Assembly (NCBI GenBank): GCA_964511535.1
Contig: CAZEFW010000037.1
Coordinates: forward strand, 1 to 59,015
Source of the DNA: CAZCFB01 sp964511535
GTDB taxonomy: Bacteria > Myxococcota_A > Polyangia > GCA-2747355 > CAZCFB01
Length of the DNA: 59,015 nucleotides
Direction: 5' to 3'
Part shown: piece by piece, positions 41,874 to 51,000 of the stretch
Position numbering within the stretch: the stretch's first letter is position 1
Layout: each line of letters opens with the position of its first letter
Translations under genes and position numbers: made by a program
The notes under the pieces: model-generated
Told to the model about the DNA's origin: nothing
Seen by the model: the letters and a program-made list of their open reading frames with translations, nothing else
Databases searched by the model: none

Positions 41874-44800
41874 TCACTTTTTTGTCTGCTCCTTGACGAA
41901 CCCGTAGCGCTTGAGCTTCTTGAGCAGCCCGTAACGGCTCAGCCCCAGCATCTTGGCGGCCCGGGTGTTGTTGCCGCCGGTCTTCTTCAGGGCGCGCGTG
42001 ATGAGCTCCTTCTCCAGGTGCTCCACCCGCGCCTTGATGCTCAGGTCGTCGGCGTCCCCCAGGTTCAGCGGGATCCCGCCGCGCACCTGCAGGGACAGCT
42101 CGTCCGGATCCACCACCTCGCCGGCCAGGGCGCACAGGCGCATCACCTCGTTCTCCAGCTCCCGCACGTTGCCGGGCCAGGNNNNNNNNNNNNNNNNNNN
42201 NNNNNNNNNNNNNNNNNNNNNNNNNNNNNNNNNNNNNNNNNNNNNNNNNNNNNNNNNNNNNNNNNNNNNNNNNNNNNNNNNAGGGCGCACAGGCGCATCA
42301 CCTCGTTCTCCAGCTCCCGCACGTTGCCGGGCCAGGCGTAGCCCATCAGGGCGGCCAGGGCCTCCCGGGTGATGGTGCGGCTCAGCTCCGGCGAGTGCTT
42401 GCCCAGGAAGTGCTCCACCAGCAGGGGGATGTCCTCGCGCCGCTCCCGCAGGGGCGGGATCTCCACCCGCACCACGTTCAGCCGGTAGAACAGGTCCTCG
42501 CGGAACTTGCCCTGCTCCACCAGCCTCGACAGGTCCTTGTTGCTGGCCGCCACGATGCGCACGTCGGTGCGCCGGGTGCGGTCGCCCCCCACGCGGCGCA
42601 CCTCACCGTCCTGCAGCACCCGCAGCAGCTTGGTCTGCATGGCGGGGCTGGTCTCCCCCACCTCGTCCAGGAACAGGGTGCCCCCGGAGGCCACCTCGAA
42701 CAGGCCGCGGCGCTCCCTGTCGGCCCCGGTGAAGGCCCCCTTCACATGGCCGAACAGCACGCTCTCCAGCAGCGTCTCCGGGATGGCGCCGCAGTTCTCA
42801 CCCACGAAGGGGCCGTTGGAGCGCTTGCCGTTGACATGGATCGCCCGGGCCACCAGCTCCTTGCCCGTGCCGCTCTCGCCCTGGATCACCACAGGAAGGT
42901 CTGTCTCGGTGACCCGGTCCATCAGCCGGAACAGCTCCATCATGCGCGGCGTCTTGCCGATGATGTTGCGGTAGTCGTACTGCAGCGCCAGGGCCTGCTT
43001 GCTCGACCTCAGCTCCTCACGCACCCCGTCCAGCTCCGCCTCCTGGTGCTCCACCTGCTCCTGGAGCTGCAGGTTGAGGCGCTCGATCTCCTGCTGCCTG
43101 CGGCTGTTCTCTGCCAGCAAGCGGGCGTTCTCGATGGCGATGGCGGCCTGATCTGCCAGGTCCAGCACAAGCTGGGCCTCGCGCTCGGCGAACACCCCCT
43201 GGCGCAGGCGGTGATCCACGTAGATGGTCCCCACGGGGCGCCCCTTGACCATCAGGGGCACCGCCAGCACCGAGCGCAGCCGCAGGTGGCTCACCGACAG
43301 CGCCTCGGCGAAGCGCCCGTCCTCGGTGGCGTCCACGGTGATCACCGGCTCGGCGGTGCGCGCCGCCTGCTCGGCGATGGAGAGGCTCAGGGGCACCTCG
43401 CCGCCGCCCGCGGGCACCTGCAGGGCGCGCTGATCGATGTTGCGCGCCACCTTGACCTGGAGGCTCCCGTCCGGCTCGGCCAGCAGCAGGAAGCCGCGCT
43501 CGGCCTCGGTGAGATCGATGACCGTGTCGATGATGTAGTCCAGCAGCTGCGGCAGGCGATGTTCGGCGTTGAGCCGCTTGTTGATGGCCAGCAGCCGACG
43601 CACCGAGGCGCGCGGCGGGGCTGGCGGGTCGCCCTCGGCGGCGCCCTGGTCCGGCTCGCGGCCGGGGGCCGGGTCCGCGCCCTGCCCCTGCATCAGCGAC
43701 GGCCAGATCTCCGCCAGCTCCCGGGCGTCGGGATCGTCTTGCATGGAGGCGTGGTACACCTCGGGGGTCTCCTTCATGATCTCCTCCCATGTGTGGCATG
43801 CGTGCCGGGCCGCCGCCCTGGCAGCCGCGGGGTCCGCCGTGGCCGCCAGGTAGCGGGCCAGCACCGCCGCGGCCCTCCACAGGTCCTTGTGGTGCCCCTG
43901 GTCCTCCAGGGTGGCGCAGTGACGCGCCAGCACCTCGGCGGTCTGCGGCGGCGCCGCGGGGCCGTCAGGCGACAGCGCCAGGCGAGCCCGGGCCACGGCC
44001 AGGGGGCCGGCCTCGTCCGCCGCGTCCAGCGCGTCGAGCAGGGTCCCCCCCTGCCCCGGGTGGCCCGCCTCACCCAGGGCCTCGGCCCGGGCCATGACGC
44101 TCAGCTGCGCCTCCCTGCTGGCGTCCAGCTGCTGGAACAGCGCGGCGGCCTGCTCGTAGCGCGCCTCCGCCTCACCAGGGCGGCCGCGGCGACGCAACAG
44201 GTCAGCCTCCAGAGACAGCGTGTAGCCCCGCACCCGCTCGCTGCCCAGGCGCCCGGCCACCTCCCGGGCGCGCTCCACCTCCCGGGCGGCGTGGTCCAGG
44301 TCTCCCAGCAGGAGCAGCAGGTTGGCCAGGTTGCACAGGCAAGAAGCCAGCTCGGTGGTGTGCGCCAGCCGGCGCAGGTCCCGGGTGGCGCGGCTGAGCA
44401 TGCCCAGGGCCGCGGCCGGGCGGCCACGCTCCAGCTGCACCGAGCCGAGGTTCGCCAGCAGGCTGGCCTCGGTGTGCCGGTCGCCGGCCCCCGCGGCCAG
44501 GTCCACGGCGGCCTGGTAGTGCTCCCCCGCCAGCGCCAGATCGCCGGCGGTGAACGCCACCATGCCCCGCAGGTCGTGAAACCGCGCCAGCAGGTCGGGC
44601 GCCTCGTCGGCGCGTAGGCTCGCGGCGCCGGCGGCGAACAGCGCGTCGGCCCGGTCGGGGCGCCCCATGTAGAGGTGGGCCAGGCCGGCCACCTCCAGCA
44701 GGCCAGCGTCCCCGGCCGTGACGGCCGCCTGATCCGCCGCGGTCACCTGCTCGGCCTCGGCGGCCACCAGGCCCAGCGCCTCGGCGGGCTGGCCCTGCCT

Positions 44801-47023
44801 GAGCTTGAGCCGGCCCCACAGCGCCAGCGCCTCGCGGCGCTCCTGGTGCTGGTGGGGGCCGATGGCCGGCAGGTGGCCCTCCAGGGTCGCCTCTGCCTCC
44901 TCGTAGCGCCCCATCAGCTGCAGCGCCCGGGCGCGCATCAGCGCCAGCTCTGGAGCTGGCGGCAGCAGCGCCAACGCCTCCTCGTACCGCCCCACCCCGA
45001 GGTAGAGGGTGCGCAGCATCGCCTCGGCCTGCGCCGGCGCCCCCGCCGGGAGCTGCGCGGCGCGCTCGAGAAGCACCACGGCTGCGGCTGCGCGGTTGGT
45101 CACGCTCAGCGCCCGGGCGGCCTCCAGCGCGGCCTCGCCGGCCCCGGGCAGTTGGCCTGCCAGGAGCAGGTCAGCCCGGTGCACGGGGGCGCCAGCGCCC
45201 TCGAGCAGCCTGGCGCCACGCTCGAACAGGTGCCGGGCCTGGTCCCCGGCCGCGCGCCGCCACCCCTCCACATGGGCCCGGCCTGGCAGGTGCGCGTCCT
45301 CACCGTCGAGGACCACGCTGGCGCCCAGCCCGGGCAGCGCCTCGAGGGCCGCCTGAACTTGCGCCGCAGACAGGCCGGTGAGCCGCTCGAGCACCCGCGG
45401 CTCGCACGGTTCGCCCCAGACGGCCAGGGCGTCCATGACAGCGCGCGGTTCCTCCTCCAGGCGCTCCCGCCCGCGCCGGAGCAGCGGGTCCAGCCCGCTC
45501 GGCATCTCGCCCTCGAGGGCCGGGTCTCCCCCGCGGTGCCAGAGCCGCACCAGCTCCACCGCCAGGGCTGGCACGCCGCCGCTGAGCACCTGGATCCGCT
45601 GGCTCAGGGCCACGCCGGGCGCCTGGCCCAGCATGGAGCCCACCAGCTCAGCCGTCTCGGTGAGGTTCAGCGGACGCAGCTCCACCAGGTCCGGGGTCAG
45701 CTCCTCGCGCTCCGGCGGGGGCATGTCCGCCTCGGCCAGCACCAGCAGCGGCGCGCGCTCCCCCTCGCCGGTGCGCTCCAGCACGGCCAGCAGGTCATGG
45801 GCCACGCTGTCGTCGGGGTCCACCCGCAGGTGCAGCACGTGCGGGTCACCCCCGCGGTAGCGTTCCTCCAGCGCGTCGGCCAGGGCCAGGGCCGGGTCCG
45901 CGGCGCCGCGCAGCCCGGCGCTGTCGAGCAGCTCACCCAGGATCTCCGGGGCCGCGCCTGCCAGGATCGGCCCGGCGGGACGGGTCCCCGCGGCCGCCAG
46001 GATGCGGTGCCGCCGCAGCGCCTCGTCCACCAGCCGCGACTTGCCCGCGCCGGGCGGTCCCACAACCCACACCACCCGCGGCCGGCGCTGATCGGCCAGC
46101 CCCTCCAGCCGCCGATTGAGCAGGGCCCGCTCCTGCTCACGGTTGGTGAACGCCGGGGTGAGCAGCTCGCCCTGACCGCTCAGCCGGGCCACCTGCTCGT
46201 GGTCACCTGCCATGCGGTGCAGCTCCATGAGCACCCGGCGGGCGGACTGAGGGCGCGCCAGGGGGGCCTTGGCCAGCAGCTTCAGGATGAGGCGGGTCAT
46301 CTCCGCGGAGAGCCACTGGCACTCCAGCTCCGGCTCGGCAGTCAGGATCTGTTGAATAAGGGTCGGGCCGCGCCCGGCCATGGGCGGCCGCCCGCAGGCC
46401 ACCTGGTACAGGGTGGCGCCGAGGCTGTACAGATCCACCCGGTGGTCCCCGCCGCCCACCAGCGCCTCCGGGGCCATGAAGGCCAGGGTGCCGCGGCCGG
46501 CCAGCACCCCTTCTTCCACGCGGCTGGACAGGCCGAGGTCGAACAGCACGGCGCTGGGCGCGCCGGCATGGCGAGAGATGATGAAGTTGTCGGGCTTGAT
46601 GTCCCGGTGCACGAGCCCGAGCCGGTGCATGTGATGCAGGGCCCGGGCGAGATCCATGGCCACGCCCCGCAGCCAGGCGTCCCGGCGGGCAGGCGCCAGC
46701 GCCTGGAGCGCTGACCGGGGATCCTGCCCCGCGACCAGGTCCGCCACCAGGAACAGGCCATCCAGGCGGGGTTCTCCGTCCGGGTCGGCCGACGGATCGG
46801 GTCGGACCCGATCCAGGTCATGCACCTTGACCAGGCCTGGATGGTCGAGCCGCGACAGCCTCCGAAACTCGGCGCGGACCAGGTCTTCGTCAGCCCCTTC
46901 CCATACGAGCTTGAGCGCGCGGTTCACGCCGTCCTGGCGGTCATGGACCTCGAACACACGCGAGCTTGCCCCCTGTCCCAGGGGATTTAGCAGCTCGTAT
47001 CGGTCGTTTATGACCTGATTCAT
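41874..47023 (-). CDS. Ser/Thr kinase-ATPase-TPR-GAF-sigma54 activator (split by an artificial gap)
   Basis: When the duplicated 55 bases around the N run are merged the frame is continuous and gives 1664 residues from ATG 47023. Domains: Ser/Thr kinase (about 9-270; HRDIKPDN near 138; DLG in place of DFG), a P-loop ATPase with Walker A GPPGAGKS near 321, a long TPR/helical region (about 560-1120), GAF (about 1145-1305), the sigma54 AAA+ domain with Walker A GESGTGKE and GAFTGAD near 1428, then a Fis-type HTH (NNTRAAKMLGLSRYGLLKKL) at the C-terminus. There is no receiver domain. Such kinase-activator fusions are known in myxobacteria. It should open sigma54 promoters; the adjacent barrel gene has one. 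Confidence 0.93.
42182..42281. other. 100-N assembly gap with identical 55-base flanks
   Basis: Bases 42127-42181 and 42282-42336 are identical over all 55 positions. Merging them (offset 155 bases) keeps the reading frame of the sigma54 activator: WPGNVRELENEVMRLCA on the right continues into LAGEVVDPDELSLQV on the left. No real sequence needs to be missing. Confidence 0.95.
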
Positions 47024-47061
47024 GGCTCCCCGCAGCTGACAACTTAATTGGCGACAACATG

Positions 47062-47089
47062 ATTGTAGCGGACGGGGCGCTTTGTACAA
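47062..47089 (-). promoter_or_regulatory. Promoter of the sigma54 activator gene, TTGTAC-16-TACAAT
   Basis: On the minus strand -35 TTGTAC (47089-47084), 16-base spacer, -10 TACAAT (47067-47062). Transcription would begin near 47055, about 30 bases before ATG 47023. A GGGGAG site is close to the start. Confidence 0.5.
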
Positions 47090-47208
47090 TACGTGAAATT
47101 AGAACTCAGATGTATCTGAACGGAATAGGATATTCAATCCGTTGTCACCAGCATGGAAACCTTGTGGGCGGTTGAAAACTTGGTTGCTTGCCGGTGGGTG
47201 GGCGCGGT

Positions 47209-47961
47209 CTAGAAGTGAACGGTACCGAACAGGTCGAGGGACAGGGCGTTGATGAAGTTGGAGGCCGCTGTCAGGGACTCCTCGCGCTTCTGTTCCCGGT
47301 TGACCGCCCGGATGCTGTACTCGGATTCGCCAAAGTACATGCCCCGGTACAGCGCCTTGATGCCGAGGGAGAAGTGGGGACCGAACCAGATCTCCCCACC
47401 GCCGCCAACGCTGAAGGTGGGGCCGTTGGTGTACATGTACGGGTGGTTGAACGAATCGTAGTACGGATCGAAGCCGGACAGGCCAAAGAAGGCCCAGCCC
47501 ACCCCGACCTGGAAGAAGGGCTCGGCCCGACCCCAGGTGGGGATATGGATCTTGGCGTCCAGCGTCACTGTCTGGATCTGGTGGCTGTCGATCTCCCAGA
47601 ACTCGTACTCGCCGTCGCTCCAGATCTCGTCGTGGGCCGTAAACGTCCAGTTCCCCTCGATGGAGACCCAGCGGCCAGTGCGCACGCCGAGGCCGATGCC
47701 GAAGCCGGCGCCATGGCTGATGGTGCCCACGTCGTCGAGCTGCTGCCCCAGGATGGCCAGGCCTGTCAGCTCGGCGTTGACATAGAAGTGCGGCCGGTGC
47801 TTGAAACGCCATGGGTTGTGCTTGGGGATGAACCCTGGCGGGGGCGGCGGCGGCGCCGGGCGAGCGCCGTAGTACTGGGCCTCGGCCTCGCGGGGCGCGG
47901 AGATGAGCAGCATGCCCAACAGGGCCGGGATCAGTGGAATCGCAAGCTTGATATGTCTCAT
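47209..47961 (-). CDS. Outer-membrane beta-barrel protein
   Basis: 250 residues with signal peptide (IPLIPALLGMLLISAP...AEA). A Pro-rich linker (ARPAPPPPPPGF) precedes a barrel of about eight to ten strands (FYVNAELTGLAIL; GFGIGLGVRTGRWVSIEGNWTF; PFFQVGVGWAFFGLSG; FSLGIKALYRGMYF), ending LSLDLFGTVHF with the terminal Phe. GGGAGA lies about 9 bases before the ATG. It is preceded by a sigma54-type promoter and followed by the sigma54 activator gene on the same strand, which makes it a likely target of that activator. Confidence 0.8.
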   Translation of the reverse strand: MRHIKLAIPLIPALLGMLLISAPREAEAQYYGARPAPPPPPPGFIPKHNPWRFKHRPHFYVNAELTGLAILGQQLDDVGTISHGAGFGIGLGVRTGRWVSIEGNWTFTAHDEIWSDGEYEFWEIDSHQIQTVTLDAKIHIPTWGRAEPFFQVGVGWAFFGLSGFDPYYDSFNHPYMYTNGPTFSVGGGGEIWFGPHFSLGIKALYRGMYFGESEYSIRAVNREQKREESLTAASNFINALSLDLFGTVHF

Positions 47962-48035
47962 GGGGTGATATCTCCCGTGTCTGGTGCCGAGTTGGACGGT
48001 GAAGGCCGCCCTGCTATTTCACATCCGGTAATTCA

Positions 48036-48051
48036 AGCAACGTCCAGGCCA
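48036..48051 (-). promoter_or_regulatory. Sigma54-type promoter, TGGCCTGGACGTTGCT
   Basis: Read on the minus strand the site matches the -24/-12 consensus TGGCACGN4TTGCW except at two positions, with both invariant pairs (GG and GC) and the correct spacing. It lies about 75 bases before the barrel start at 47961. No binding sites for the activator (repeats at -80 to -150) were identified. Confidence 0.5.
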
Positions 48052-48159
48052 AAACCGGTCGGTTCGCCATCCGTTCAAAATTCTTGATGCAATCCACTCC
48101 GGGGTCAAGGTGATGGCTGGAAATGGGGTCCTCCAGACCATGAACATTTGGTCACACTG

Positions 48160-49113
48160 TCACTTTGGAGCAACGCCAGCCCCCTGCCGGCGCTTCATTC
48201 GTTCCAGCGCCTCGGCGGCCATGAAGCGGATGTCCTCATCCTCGTGACCGCTGGCCACGAACTCCAGAAAAGAGGCGGCCTCGCTGCCGCCGAGGGTGGC
48301 GATTCCGTCGAGCAGCTTGGCCAGCCGGGCCGTGTCCTGCAGCTTGCTCAGACGGGTCAGCGGCCGCACGGCGCGCCGATCACCGATCTCGATGAGCGCC
48401 CCGGCGGCGCGGTCCACCACCTCCTGGTTTTTGTGGGACAGCATCCCGATGAGGGGCACCACCGCCTGCTTGAGCCGGCGCACGGAGCAGATCTCGATGG
48501 CCGCGCTCAGGCGCTGGACGTCCCGGGTCTGCTTCAGCGATCGAACCACGTCCTCCACGGGCGCGGTCACCAGCCCGGCCTGAAACACCAGGTCGTCGAG
48601 CACCGTGTCGAGCAGCCGGAGCAGGTTCTGCTTCACACGAGCCCGGTTGGCGCGCTCCAGCAGCGGGCCCACGGCCTGCGCTTGAAGCCGCGGGGCATCG
48701 AGAGCCCCTGGCACGCGGCCCTCGGCGGCCACCACCGCCACGGGGCCGTCCAGGCCCTGCCCGGGGGCGGAGCGTGCCAGCGCGAGCTCCAGGGTGAGGG
48801 TGTATGGCGGGGGCGTCGGGTCGCTGCCGCCAGTGGGACGGTCCGGCGCCAGCAAGACCACCCGGGGCGCCCGGGTCAGCCGCTCCCTGACACGCGCCAG
48901 CACCGTGGACCGCTCCAGGGCGGGGGATTCCAGGGTCCGGTCCGCGGTGATCGTCACCCTCACCTCGCCGACGGCGATGGACCGCCCCCCGGGATCCGCC
49001 GCGGCGGCCCGCGGCGGCTGATCGCCATGGCGGGCCCTGTTTCGCTTGCATGCCGGTGTGGCCAGCAGGCCGATCATCAGCAGCCAGGCGAGGCTTGTGG
49101 CGCGCGAGCCCAT
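48160..49113 (-). CDS. Lipoprotein with C-terminal HEAT-like repeats
   Basis: 317 residues. ATG 49113 overlaps the lipB stop (TGATG), so the gene is the second of an operon with lipB. Lipoprotein signal LLATPAC (C22). An N-terminal beta-rich domain (about 45-150; VGEVRVTITADRTLESPALE; PYTLTLELALAR) is followed by five or so short HEAT-like helical pairs (LKQAVVPLIGMLSHKNQEVVDRAAGALIEIGDRRAVRPL and similar). HEAT repeats usually bind proteins. No specific function can be given. Confidence 0.75.
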   Translation of the reverse strand: MGSRATSLAWLLMIGLLATPACKRNRARHGDQPPRAAAADPGGRSIAVGEVRVTITADRTLESPALERSTVLARVRERLTRAPRVVLLAPDRPTGGSDPTPPPYTLTLELALARSAPGQGLDGPVAVVAAEGRVPGALDAPRLQAQAVGPLLERANRARVKQNLLRLLDTVLDDLVFQAGLVTAPVEDVVRSLKQTRDVQRLSAAIEICSVRRLKQAVVPLIGMLSHKNQEVVDRAAGALIEIGDRRAVRPLTRLSKLQDTARLAKLLDGIATLGGSEAASFLEFVASGHEDEDIRFMAAEALERMKRRQGAGVAPK

Positions 49114-49823
49114 CACGGAGAAAGATACTCCCTTGCCCGGTCCATCACCATCCCGGGCGAGATCTCCCGCGCGGGCACCCCGTACTCCTGCGCCAGCAGC
49201 CCGGCCAGGCGGGGGGCCACGGCCGCGCTGTCGAGGCGATGCCCGCCCTCGGTGGCCACGCCGAGGGACGCCAGCGAGGCCACCGGCGCCTGCAGGCCGC
49301 AGGGCACGATGAGCGAAAAGAGGTCGAGGTCCACCGAGAGGTTCACGGCGAAGCCATGGATGGCGACCCCCTCGCGAGCGTCCACGCCCACCGCGGCGAT
49401 CTTGCCGCTCTCGGTCCAGATGCCGGGGTGATCGTCGCGCCAGCGCGCCACGACGCCCTGCTCCGCCAGCAGCGCCTGTACCGCGCGGGCCATGCCCTCC
49501 ACGTGGGGCCTGATGGCGCGACCCACCTGCCGCACCGGGTAGCCCACCAGCTGCCCTGGCGCGTGCAGGGTGACGTCACCGCCGCGATGAATGTTGAACA
49601 GCTCCACCCCGCGGGCGCGCAGCCGCTCCGGGGAGGCGAGCAGGTTCTCCCGCCTCGCGGAGCGTCCCAGGGTGATCACAGGCGGGTGCTCCAGCAGCAG
49701 CAGCGTGTCGCCGGTCTCACCGTCGAGCACCGCCCGGCGCAGGGCCTGCTGCAGCGCCAGCGCCTCTCCGTAAGGCATCAGCCCCATGTAGGCCCAGCAC
49801 AGGGTCCGTGGATTGTCAGACAT
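49113..49823 (-). CDS. lipB: Lipoyl(octanoyl) transferase
   Basis: 236 residues from ATG 49823. It moves octanoate from acyl carrier protein to the lipoyl domains of oxo-acid dehydrogenases and GcvH. Signatures: LLLEHPPVITLGR, HRGGDVTLHAPGQLVGYP, GKIAAVGVDAR with the conserved Lys, and HGFAVNLSVDL...IVPCGL with the catalytic Cys. AAGG lies about 10 bases before the ATG. lipA is not in the window. The start is close to the divergent radical SAM gene. Confidence 0.95.
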   Translation of the reverse strand: MSDNPRTLCWAYMGLMPYGEALALQQALRRAVLDGETGDTLLLLEHPPVITLGRSARRENLLASPERLRARGVELFNIHRGGDVTLHAPGQLVGYPVRQVGRAIRPHVEGMARAVQALLAEQGVVARWRDDHPGIWTESGKIAAVGVDAREGVAIHGFAVNLSVDLDLFSLIVPCGLQAPVASLASLGVATEGGHRLDSAAVAPRLAGLLAQEYGVPAREISPGMVMDRAREYLSP

Positions 49824-49861
49824 TATCGCGCTACCTTGAACTCCAGAGAGAGAGCGACGCC

Positions 49862-50812
49862 GTGGACCAGACCTTCCCATTTTGCGATTTCCCCAACTCC
49901 ATCATGGTGCAGACAACGTCTCGCTGCAACGCGGCGTGCGTGTTTTGCCCTTACCCCGCGGTGAGCAAGGAGACGCACCACGGCGAGATGAGCTTCACCC
50001 TGTTCGCCAAGCTGATGAAGGAGTGCAGCCGCTACCCGGAGCTGAAGTCGATCAACCTGTTCCTGATGAACGAGCCGCTGATGGATCCCCATATCGTCTC
50101 GCGCATCAACTTCGCCAAGGACAAGAACCCGGAGGCGGCCATCAATTTATGGTCCAACGGGTGCAACCTCGACGAGGAGATGTCCCGCGGCATCATCCAG
50201 TCGCGCCTCGACGCCATCGGCATCAGCATCCACGCCCAGTGGCCGGAGACCTACCGCCAGCTCACCGGCAGAGGTGACTTCGACCGCGTGCTCAAGCGGG
50301 TGACCCGCTTCGTCGAGCTGCGCAACCAGCTGCGTCCCCACCTGCGGGTGGACGTGCGGCTGGTGGGCGTGCGGCAGTTCCTCTCGGCCGAGGAGGTGGA
50401 GGAGGCGGTGGAGTACTGGGAGCCGTACGGCATCAGCGGCGTGGAGTCGCTGCTGGGTCACGTGAACCGCGCCGGCAACCTGCCCGGGACCTACCAGGTG
50501 CTCCATCGCAAGATCTGCGGCTGCGCGGACCGCATGCCCTACCACATGGCGGGCGTGCTCTACAGCGGCGAGGTGGTGCTGTGCTGCATGGACTGGCGGC
50601 AGGAGCAGCGGCTGGGCAACATCAAGCGCCAGAGCCTGGCCTCCATCTGGCGCGGCGACAGACGGCGGGAGGTGATGGGCATGGTCCAGGGCGAGCCCTC
50701 GCCGGCAGACTTCCTCTGCAAACGCTGCGAGGAGAGCATCGAGAGCCAGGAAGGCAAGATGACCCCCGCCGGGCCGGAGCATATCTTCGCGAGCTCGATG
50801 GACCCGGACTGA
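49862..50812 (+). CDS. Radical SAM protein with SPASM-like C-terminus
   Basis: 316 residues from GTG 49862, chosen because AGAGAGAG precedes it and because a GTG at 49808 would overlap the divergent lipB start by 16 bases. The [4Fe-4S]/SAM motif is CNAACVFC (CxxxCxxC). The barrel continues with LKSINLFLMNEPLMDP and AINLWSNGCNLD. The C-terminus holds further cysteines (CGCADRMPYHMAG, VLCCMDWR, CKRCEE), typical of SPASM/twitch domains that bind extra clusters and often modify peptides. No precursor peptide gene is recognised. Substrate unknown. Confidence 0.85.
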   Translation: MDQTFPFCDFPNSIMVQTTSRCNAACVFCPYPAVSKETHHGEMSFTLFAKLMKECSRYPELKSINLFLMNEPLMDPHIVSRINFAKDKNPEAAINLWSNGCNLDEEMSRGIIQSRLDAIGISIHAQWPETYRQLTGRGDFDRVLKRVTRFVELRNQLRPHLRVDVRLVGVRQFLSAEEVEEAVEYWEPYGISGVESLLGHVNRAGNLPGTYQVLHRKICGCADRMPYHMAGVLYSGEVVLCCMDWRQEQRLGNIKRQSLASIWRGDRRREVMGMVQGEPSPADFLCKRCEESIESQEGKMTPAGPEHIFASSMDPD

Positions 50813-50835
50813 GGGCCGGCACCGTAGGCGTGGTC

Positions 50836-50885
50836 GTGGACGCGCATGCCAGTCCGTTCACGACTCCGTCCACGGGCATGTCCAC
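50836..50885. repeat. Imperfect inverted repeat between radical SAM and GT39 genes
   Basis: GTGGA (50836-50840) and CATGCC (50845-50850) pair with GGCATG (50875-50880) and TCCAC (50881-50885), with a 4-base bulge on one side. It may end transcription of the radical SAM gene, although no U-run follows. The rest of this 188-base stretch holds AT-rich DNA (50978, TATATA) that could contain the promoter of the next gene. Confidence 0.35.
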
Positions 50886-51000
50886 GGTGGGGGTCAGCGC
50901 TAACGTTTGCCAACAGGATCGCTACTACTTGCGAAATGCACCGGAATAGGTAGATTCTACGGCTTGTTTTGATTGCCATATATAGGTTCCCAGAGGTTCC

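Noticed and set aside
42127..42336. Real tandem duplication of 55 bases within the sigma54 activator
   Set aside because: The copies are exact and lie on either side of the N run, and merging them restores the frame; an assembly overlap explains all of this.
49808..49861. GTG 49808 as the start of the radical SAM gene
   Set aside because: It would overlap the divergent lipB start by 16 bases, and GTG 49862 has a purine-rich site.
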